The notes beneath the pieces are model-generated. The model saw only the letters and a program-made list of their open reading frames with translations, had not been told where the DNA came from and ran no database searches. 64,000 bases of DNA from Uloborus plumipes (taxonomy: Eukaryota; Arthropoda; Arachnida; Araneae; Uloboridae), in NCBI GenBank assembly GCA_038373865.1, contig JAXGGA010003039.1, positions 1 through 64,000 of the forward strand, written 5' to 3'. The translations under genes and the position numbers were made by a program. Shown here one piece after another: positions 57,368 through 64,000 of this stretch; positions within the stretch are counted from its first letter, which is position 1, and each line of letters begins with the position of its first letter.

Positions 57368-58559
57368 TATATTCCCCCCCCCCTTGCTACTTTATTTATT
57401 TAGACAGTTTTGAGTTATGTTTGCGAAAATAATATAAAGCAAGTCAGAATTTGAATTTTTACGATCAATTATAATTATTAACGCCAATTAACCACTTTAA
57501 AAAATCATTCTATATTTATTTGTGCATAATCAAGTTTCAATGGCAGGTGTATAAGTGCAGTTTAGGAAGTGTTTAAAATATTTTAGCTACTATGTTACGT
57601 ACCTGCAGTGTAAGAGAATGGATTGTTAACAGACTGAACAAGTTGGCATTTAAATTGGCTTTGTGATAAGTCGTTCTTATCACCAAGTTGCAATTGAAGA
57701 AAAACATAAAACGGAACAATGATTCTAAAGCAGATATTGCTTGTTATTTCAAGGAAATAAACTTTTGCAAACTTTTAAGAAATAAACTTTTTGATTAATA
57801 AAAATATAATAGAATGAGCTTTTATGAACATGAGCTTTTATAAACAATTTTTTTTTTAATTTAGTAACATCAGAAATAATCTTTTAACTGAGGAGAAAAT
57901 GTTTTTCTACGAAATAGGACATGGCTTACGAGTTCACTCGAGAATTGTTGAAAATGACAGTAGGGTGTTTCAAAACGGCAACAGGGCACCGCGCCCTGAA
58001 AAATAAGCGTTGAGTCATCACTCATCTAAAAAGAAACTCAAAGCTATTAAAGGTGATCAGACGTTGCCACTAAGCTTTCATCATTATACACATTAAATGC
58101 AAACAAATGTTGCTGGTTGTAGAAATTTGACGCAAAAGATTAGGATGGAAATCTAAGTTTTGCGAAGAATAAAAGACACTTCTTTGGCTAGAACGTCACC
58201 AGCCGAGACAAATATTTGAGCCCGTTATTCAAGTGTATTTGGAAGACGGAAATAACTTGATAAAGTTTGGGAAAACTACTTTGTTCAACAATGGATCCGA
58301 ACTGTGTTACAAGTTGACTGATAAAGTATACATAGCGCATTGGAAAATTGTTTTTCAAAAAGTAACACATTTTTGAGAATCATATGGGGGTACATTGGAG
58401 GAATTCAAGATCAATATTAGACAAGTTATTTATTTTTCTCCTTCTAATGGAGCTGTTTTAGATTCTTCTTTTGTAGACCTAGTGCGATCCCTCACATCAT
58501 AGGTCTTCACAGGGAACCATTAACGCGCGTATGTCAATGGCAGAGAATGGAAGGGCTTT
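57368..58559. other. AT-rich stretch, no gene recognised
   Basis: A small palindrome CAGGGCACCGCGCCCTG near 57984 is the only notable point. Confidence 0.45.
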
Positions 58560-58790
58560 TATGATGAAGGGGCTAAGTCACATTTTGAAAAATGAACACT
58601 CTGGACAATGGCAAGCAATAGATACAGGTAAGTAAATAAGACTTGGTGCATTAAAAAGTAGATATCATTAGACCAATTTCAGAACCACACTAAAGACAAA
58701 ACCAGAAAACAAAGAAGCTGCAACAATAAAACTTGGAACTTTAATCACTCGCAATTTCTGTTTCGTCACACAACTCCTTCCTCTCGCAAG
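58560..58790 (+). repeat. Dispersed duplicate of 10195-10410
   Basis: See the 10-kb copy for the shared blocks. It carries about 60 extra bases between GGACAATG and ACAAAACCAG. Confidence 0.6.
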
Positions 58791-58944
58791 CCCTTCAATT
58801 TTGAGGACCAGTTTCTCAACAGATTGGAAGTATCTTGCTTTCAAGAGGCAAAATTACACTAGGTAACTAATTTCACCCAGAGTTTTCAAAACCAGCTCAA
58901 AGGTAGGACATTGGAGTTGAGATTTTCTACACCTAAAAAAAAAA

Positions 58945-59030
58945 AGACTGGCCACTTGGACTGCGGATTAGAACTCGGAACCCCGAAAGCATCGGAGGGC
59001 AAAGTCTTACCACCACGCCACTCACTTATA
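58945..59030 (-). mobile_element. tRNA-like sequence, probably a SINE head or tRNA pseudogene
   Basis: The minus strand reads TGGCGTGGTGG (A-box-like), then an anticodon-arm-like stretch, then GAGTTCTAATCC (degenerate B box, normally GGTTCRANTCC). No cloverleaf with good stems could be drawn by eye, so it is not called a tRNA gene. Confidence 0.5.
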
Positions 59031-59159
59031 TTGTGGGTAGAAACGCACCTGAAAAAATTGGATCATCAACCCTTTATAACTACACAACAAATCTGAATTT
59101 ATTTTTATCCTTCAAGTGCCACTATGGTATTCCGTATACACAAAATGTTCTTCATTCAA

Positions 59160-59226
59160 AAAAAAAAAAATTAAAAAAATAAATAAATAAATAAAAATAA
59201 ATAAAATAAAATAAAATAAAATAAAA
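59160..59226. repeat. A-rich (TAAA/AAAAT)n microsatellite
   Basis: A-tract followed by mixed AAAT and AAAAT units. Confidence 0.9.
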
Positions 59227-59267
59227 TCATCACCTATCGTTTCTGTAGGAGACAGACTTATCATATG

Positions 59268-59602
59268 CACTGTAAAAAATGAAAGTTGTTTTTACAGTAT
59301 AATACAGCTAATTTTATAGTAATTTCACAGTAATAAACTGTAAAATTGCTAGTTTTACAGTTTATCTGCATTTTACAGTTTCAAACTGGAGCTTCAGATG
59401 CGAGTATTATACTGTTGTTTTTACAGTATAACACAATTATTTTTAGTAATTTTACAGTAGTAAATTTCATAATTGCTAATTTACAGTAATAAATTGTCAA
59501 ATTGCTAGTTTCTTAGTTTATTACTGTGTATTTTACAGTTTTAAACTGGAACCTTTGCTGCCAGTATTATAGTGTAAAAACAACAATTTAATATCTTCAG
59601 TG
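59268..59602 (+). repeat. CACTG-ended repeat family member, 335 bp
   Basis: The left end is CACTGTAAAAAATGAAAG and the complement of the right end is CACTGAAGATATTAAATTG, both running into TTGTTTTTACA. The interior is built from TTACAGTAATAAACTGTAAA-type words. It is the most compact member in the window. Confidence 0.8.
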
Positions 59603-60853
59603 TAGGGGGAACGGTATAGTTATTGGCCCCCATATAGTTATCGCATTTCAACTTTGATGCTAAAAAACTATTTATTTTTGCAGTGTTCCTACATTTTGAG
59701 TTTGTTCTTGAGATAAAAGCCTCCTCTATCTAAATATTTTACAAAGATTTGCATAAACAAAGTTTAAAGCACAATAGTGAGTGCGATATGTGTTTAATGA
59801 AGGTGATTGAAATTTTTCCTTACAGACAGTAAAAAAGTTATGAAAGAAAAAAAGGCTAAACTTTGGTTTTTTGGAGAAATGGTGTTCTAAAAATAACTAC
59901 ATATTCATTATTTTTAGCCACAAAAATTTTCTAGAAGCACATATTTTATACTAAAGGACAATTTTCATGGTGGGCAGTGTTCCTTGTGTTAATTCTGAGA
60001 TGAAAGAAGTCTGGAGGACAGAAAATCTCTTAGAAGTTTAGAACGTTAGTTCATTTACACTACGGATACGTGGAAGCACCTGTACCTATCGATTTCGAAA
60101 CCGAAAAATGTTTATCGATTGTTTTTGAGATGGTGTAAAAGCCAACGTCGAATCACCGGGGATTTAAAACCTTACGCTTCCTTTTTACCCCCTTTTTCTT
60201 AATCAATACGAAAAAAAGGAAAAACCTTTCAAGCTCGTGTCATTAGCGAACAATTTACAACGAAAAAAATTGAATTAAAAAAGGAAACATAAAAATATAA
60301 AAAAGTTCACTTGTAACATAGCGCCATTTTGATGCGAATTTGTTATTTCTTTCGCCTCGGTACAATTCCCGATTTGTTTTTATCGATCAATTCAGTTTTT
60401 TTTCCTCCCTTTTTCGAGGGATTTTTCTGGGCGATTGAGGAGGGAGCGGCAATTATGTTAAGTGTGGCAACACGTTGTAGGGTGAAGAAAGGAAGCTTTG
60501 TTTTTGGAAACACCAGTACGCTCCAGGATTCTTCTCATTACTCTAGTCCAACGGAATGGTGGGTCTCGTTAACGAACTGACGCCTGCTACTGTTTTTTTT
60601 TCTGATATTTTCAGTTCGAGAGTAAGATTTAGGGAAAAAATCATTGTATTCTTGTATATTGATCATAATTTTCACAGGAGTTTTTGTCATAGGGAAAGCA
60701 TTCTGATATTTTAATTAAAAACAAGAAACCTCCATAATTTATGAGGGACAACAAGAGACATAATATGAAACATCTTTGTGAAACAGCTCTGATAAGCAAA
60801 AGTTACTATGATCATGCATGATGCATAAATCATCAGAAACGTCACAATAGACT
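59603..60853. other. AT-rich stretch, no gene recognised
   Basis: An 83-codon frame at 60329-60580 lies in a more balanced patch but has no known domain. Confidence 0.45.
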
Positions 60854-61061
60854 CAGGCGCGGATCCAGAGGGGGGGTCATGGGGGTCATGACCCCCCCTT
60901 AACCGACAAAATATAGCAAACCGACAAAATATAATTGCATTTTTGGTACTTATATTACGAAAAAATAGTCAAAACCCCCCATTTTTACCCAAAAATTGCA
61001 CTTTGACCCCCCCCTTTCCGAAAATGACCCCCTCCTTAGCCAGAAGCTGGATCCGCCCTTG
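60854..61061 (+). mobile_element. hAT-type MITE, 208 bp
   Basis: The left end CAGGCGCGGATCCAG and right end (complement) CAAGGGCGGATCCAGC are flanked by a perfect 8-bp duplication AATAGACT (60846-60853 and 61062-61069). It belongs to the same group as 11107-11285; both keep a GACCCCCTCCT...CCAGAAGCTGG subterminal block. Confidence 0.92.
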
Positions 61062-61096
61062 AATAGACTCATTGGCTATGATTTTTTAATAAAATA

Positions 61097-61651
61097 CAGT
61101 GAACTCTCACTTATGCGCCGGCCCAAAGAACCAATAGAATAAGGCGCATAAGTGAGAGAGACGTATAAGCGAACAAGCCTATTTACAGGACTAAAACGCA
61201 ACATAGGTTCTAATGAGAGAATGAATAAGAAGTTTCTGTAGAAAAGGGACATATTAATATGGTTTGGCAATTACTGTAACGTAACTACAATGATAAAGAG
61301 AAAACACAAATTGTAGCATACCTAATTACAAACTGTTCCCTTTAAAACGATCCATAATAGGTAATTGTCTCTCTCCGAACTTTAGTTCATTAAAAATGCC
61401 TTCCGTGAGCAATAAAGGCGAAAGATTAATGAGGAAAGTGAAGAAAAATGCTTATTTCTTAAAAAAATAAATATATATTTTTTTAATTTTAGGGAAAATT
61501 CGGCGCATAAGTGAAATATTTATCTATAGAGCGACGTATAAACGAATGATACAATCATTATTTTGCTATGGAATGAGCTGGGATCATTTAAAATCGTCGT
61601 ATAAGTGAAAAAGGCGCATAAATGAGGCGGCGTATAAGTGAGAGTTCACTG
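61097..61651 (+). mobile_element. pogo/Tigger-like MITE, 555 bp
   Basis: Inverted ends CAGTGAACTCTCACTTATGC and (complement) CAGTGAACTCTCACTTATAC follow TA on the left (61095-61096); the right flank is TT. GGCGCATAAGTGA and CGTATAAGTGA words recur inside near both ends. No transposase. Confidence 0.82.
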
Positions 61652-61707
61652 TTCAAGTAATTGCTATGTATTGGAGCTGCTCTATTCTTGCTCCAGATAC
61701 ACAAAGC

Positions 61708-61922
61708 GTCGGAAAACTTGTCTAGTGGTCAGAGGAGTCCGACCGGGGATGAGGAATTCGAATCCCGTCTCGGTTCTTTCACTCTCTCCTGTCCTTGTCC
61801 TTTCTCTGCGTGAGTGAGTGTGTTGTGAATGGCTGCGTCCCTCCAAAACGGGTTTTATGGCATGCGTGTTGAGCAAAAATCGGACTTCCACCTTAACGGT
61901 GCTCGTAAAAATGGAAGTCGCA
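61708..61922 (+). mobile_element. tRNA-derived SINE, second copy
   Basis: A-box-like TGTCTAGTGGTC near 61719-61730 and B-box-like GAATTCGAATCC at 61754-61765. The body shares CTCTCCTGTCCTTGTCCTTT and GGCATGCGTGT with 4610-4897. It lacks a long A-tail and runs into a tandem duplication. Confidence 0.8.
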
Positions 61923-62174
61923 CTTATTCCGCCTTAAATCGGATAGATGTGTCCCAGTGTTTTCATTAACACAAAGCAGTCCAAATACATTTTGGGTTTT
62001 TAATTATAAGAGACAAATAATATTCAGCTCTCATAAATGGAAGTCGCACTTATTCCGCCTTAAATCGGGTAGATGTGGCCCAGTGTTTTCAGTAACACAA
62101 AGCAGTCCAAATGCATTTTGGGTTTTTAATTATAAGAGACAAATAAAGAGACAGATAATATTCAGCTCTCATAA
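61911..62174 (+). repeat. Tandem duplication, two units of about 126-138 bp
   Basis: Both units start ATGGAAGTCGCACTTATTCC and end ATATTCAGCTCTCATAAAT. The second has a short internal duplication (AGAGACAAATA/AGAGACAGATA). A few substitutions separate them, so the event is fairly young. The first unit starts within the SINE 3' end. Confidence 0.88.
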
Positions 62175-62689
62175 ATAGTATAAAAAACAATACAAGTCTT
62201 TTGATACAAACACTTTAGTTTCAAAATAATACATTGAGTTATTGAGGAACTGTGTACCATTCTTTTCTTGTAACATCATCTGTCACAGCCCCGTTTCTTC
62301 AATATCTATCTTTTTGGTTGGAGATGTTCTCGTTTTTGTACAGAATAAAAGATAACATTTTTCTGCACATACATCAATGTAAAACACAAAACAGGCAAAA
62401 AATTGGAATTGTCCTCTTCAATTGAATTTTAACTGTACACCTGCATCAAAGATCTCGCAGTTGTTGAGACGAAATTCTGAGTGAAACATTACCATTCCAG
62501 ACCGAAGCTCAAGAGAATTCACAAATTATGCAGGCTATTCGAGAATGTCACGAGAGCGATTCAAAACCATTCATTGTACAAAATATCCATCTACGCATAC
62601 CAACCACTTTCTCCCACTGTGCACGTGTAACATTATCTAATAATCTAAATCACAAATTGAATTACACTCGGGGATCAATATTTGATTTC
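62175..62689. other. Non-coding stretch, no gene recognised
   Basis: Mixed composition and single-copy in the window. Confidence 0.4.
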
Positions 62690-62960
62690 GATTTCTAGCC
62701 GCTCATATAACTCGAGCTACGAAATGGCGGCTGGCATCGCATATTACAGCCGTGGCTTTATCAGTAGCACAGGCCGCGGCGATTATTTCGATGATTTTCA
62801 TCACGTGAATCTGGCAACAGCACGAAACCGGTTATGAAATGTTAGTTAGCGCGCTGTGTTAGCGGAAATGGCGAAACCGTAATTGGAACGGAAGGATAAC
62901 TGATTGTTCTCTTCGGTTATGACTGTCAGTTAACTTGGTAGTGATAACGAATGGAATATA
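62690..62960. promoter_or_regulatory. GC-richer single-copy island with E-box
   Basis: Contains CATCACGTGA (CACGTG E-box, near 62801), CCGCGG-like words, and paired GAAACCG/CGAAACCG words. There is no exon. A conserved regulatory element is an inference from composition. Confidence 0.32.
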
Positions 62961-63951
62961 AATGTTAGAATGCATTCATCAGGTTCCAAATATCTATATT
63001 TCAAGAAGATAAAAGAACAGGTTATTACTGTGAAGCATACCGGGAAGTTGGTGCTTGTTCGTGTTTGGACCAGTAACAATCATCAATGTGAATGGATAAG
63101 ATGGCCATTTACATTCCCTCCCTTCAAAACGAGACATTTAACAATTTTGGTAAACTACATGTGTATTTTAAAAAAAAACGTAAATTTTTTGGTTTCTTCT
63201 TATTACAGAAAAGGAGAGAAATAAAAACAGTTTAAAAAGAAGAACTGCTGTATTATTATATTTTTAATGTATAAGCTTGAATAGATTTGAAGCTGGTTTT
63301 GAATGTGAATAAAAGCTTTGTCAAAGTTTTAGATCATTTACTTTTACAATCAACATAGCCAAAACAATTGCTATTTGCAGCTGTACTTTTTTAGTTCGTT
63401 CACAAATTATTCATAATCAAGGATCTTTCAAACTGTGCATTGAATTCAGGCAAATATACATCATAAAAGTTTGCATGATTCAAATTATTGGTATGAAAAT
63501 GTTTAAACGATTCCACCTAACAGCTTTCGAGAGGAAACCTGTAGGAACCGGGCGGTGCACATGTTGTATCATAAGTCTTTTTTTTTTTTTTTTAGAGGAC
63601 AGGGTTGAGATTTTCACTCGAACCCTTTGTAGCCGGGGATTTTTTCAAGGTTTCATACGTCTGGTACGACAGTTTATACCTTCTCTTTTCAATGGAAAAG
63701 AAATCCGTGGTTCAACTGTCGTACTACCTGGGTCGAAAGAAAAATTTCTATATGAACATCCCGGATCCAAAAGGTTAACCTTTGAGCAGGGACAACTGGG
63801 GAGGATTCTTAAAAACGATTTTAAGATATTAAAGGAATATTGTCATAAGTTTGAATATTGTTTTCGTACAAACGGTAGGTCAAAATTTGTAACCAGAACG
63901 TTTGTCTTCAAAATTAAACTTTTAAATTAGAGAAATACTGGGCCACATTAC
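62961..63951. other. Non-coding stretch; 151-codon open frame without known domain
   Basis: The frame at 63475-63930 spans a T-run and has no similarity I recognise; its C-terminal part (KRLTFEQGQL...) could be a decayed repeat product. It is not called a gene. Confidence 0.35.
63664..63724. other. 11-bp inverted repeat with 39-bp loop
   Basis: GTACGACAGTT (63664-63674) and AACTGTCGTAC (63714-63724) are perfect complements and could form a stem. No element border duplications are seen. Confidence 0.6.
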
Positions 63952-64000
63952 AATACTTACACCACAAAATTAGCTGGATTATACCGTAAAAACAACAGCA
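63952..64000 (+). repeat. CACTG-ended repeat family, fragment at window end
   Basis: TTAGCTGGATTATACCGTAA followed by AAACAACAG matches the terminal region of the family; it is cut by the window edge. Confidence 0.55.

Noticed and set aside
58945..59030. Functional tRNA gene
   Set aside because: The B box is degenerate and no cloverleaf with sound stems could be drawn; a SINE head or pseudogene is more likely.
63475..63930. 151-codon open frame near the right end
   Set aside because: No recognisable domain, spans a T-run and an imperfect hairpin; no neighbouring exon signals. Kept as unassigned sequence.

Overview
The window reads as intergenic or intronic DNA from an AT-rich metazoan genome. 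An arthropod, perhaps an arachnid, is my best guess. The reasons are long AT-rich non-coding stretches, short poly-A and poly-T tracts, a Tc1/mariner transposase with arthropod-like core promoter spacing, Helitrons with a GC hairpin and CTAG end, tRNA-derived SINEs, and dense hAT-, TTAA- and pogo-type non-autonomous elements. I found no convincing host protein-coding gene, rRNA or functional tRNA. The only complete open reading frame I trust is a transposase.

Layout: 1-410 is the 5' end of a minus-strand Tc1-like element cut by the window edge. 3.1-3.9 kb holds a minus-strand Helitron and 4.6-4.9 kb a SINE. 6.8-10.7 kb holds hAT miniatures and degenerate tandem repeats. 11.3-13.0 kb is a hAT-type element split by an intact Tc1-like transposon that is identical by eye to the copy at position 1. 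15.4-21.5 kb holds a TTAA element, hAT miniatures and a hAT element split by a Helitron. 24.2-25.8 kb holds a hAT miniature and a second, truncated Helitron. 30-37 kb has tandem repeats and a CACTG-ended repeat split by a TTAA element. 38.8-41.3 kb is a strongly C-depleted G/T-rich tract of doubtful origin. 42.1-46.4 kb is a nest of two LINE 3' ends with insertions; one insertion is a 2.3-kb near-perfect hairpin element. 52-64 kb carries more hAT, pogo-like, SINE and CACTG repeats.

Between the repeats lie short, more GC-balanced, apparently single-copy islands (about 2.7, 7.2, 10.8, 16.9, 27.2, 28.5, 41.6, 47, 49.7, 52.5, 56.7 and 62.8 kb). They contain E-box, homeodomain, CRE or CTCF-like words. 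They are candidates for conserved regulatory DNA in a gene desert, but this cannot be shown from one sequence.

Most element borders were set by finding terminal inverted repeats together with target-site duplications: 8 bp for hAT, TA for Tc1/mariner and pogo, TTAA for piggyBac-like, TTA for the hairpin element, and A/T for Helitrons. These duplications also fix the order of nested insertions. All identities were judged by eye, without alignment software.
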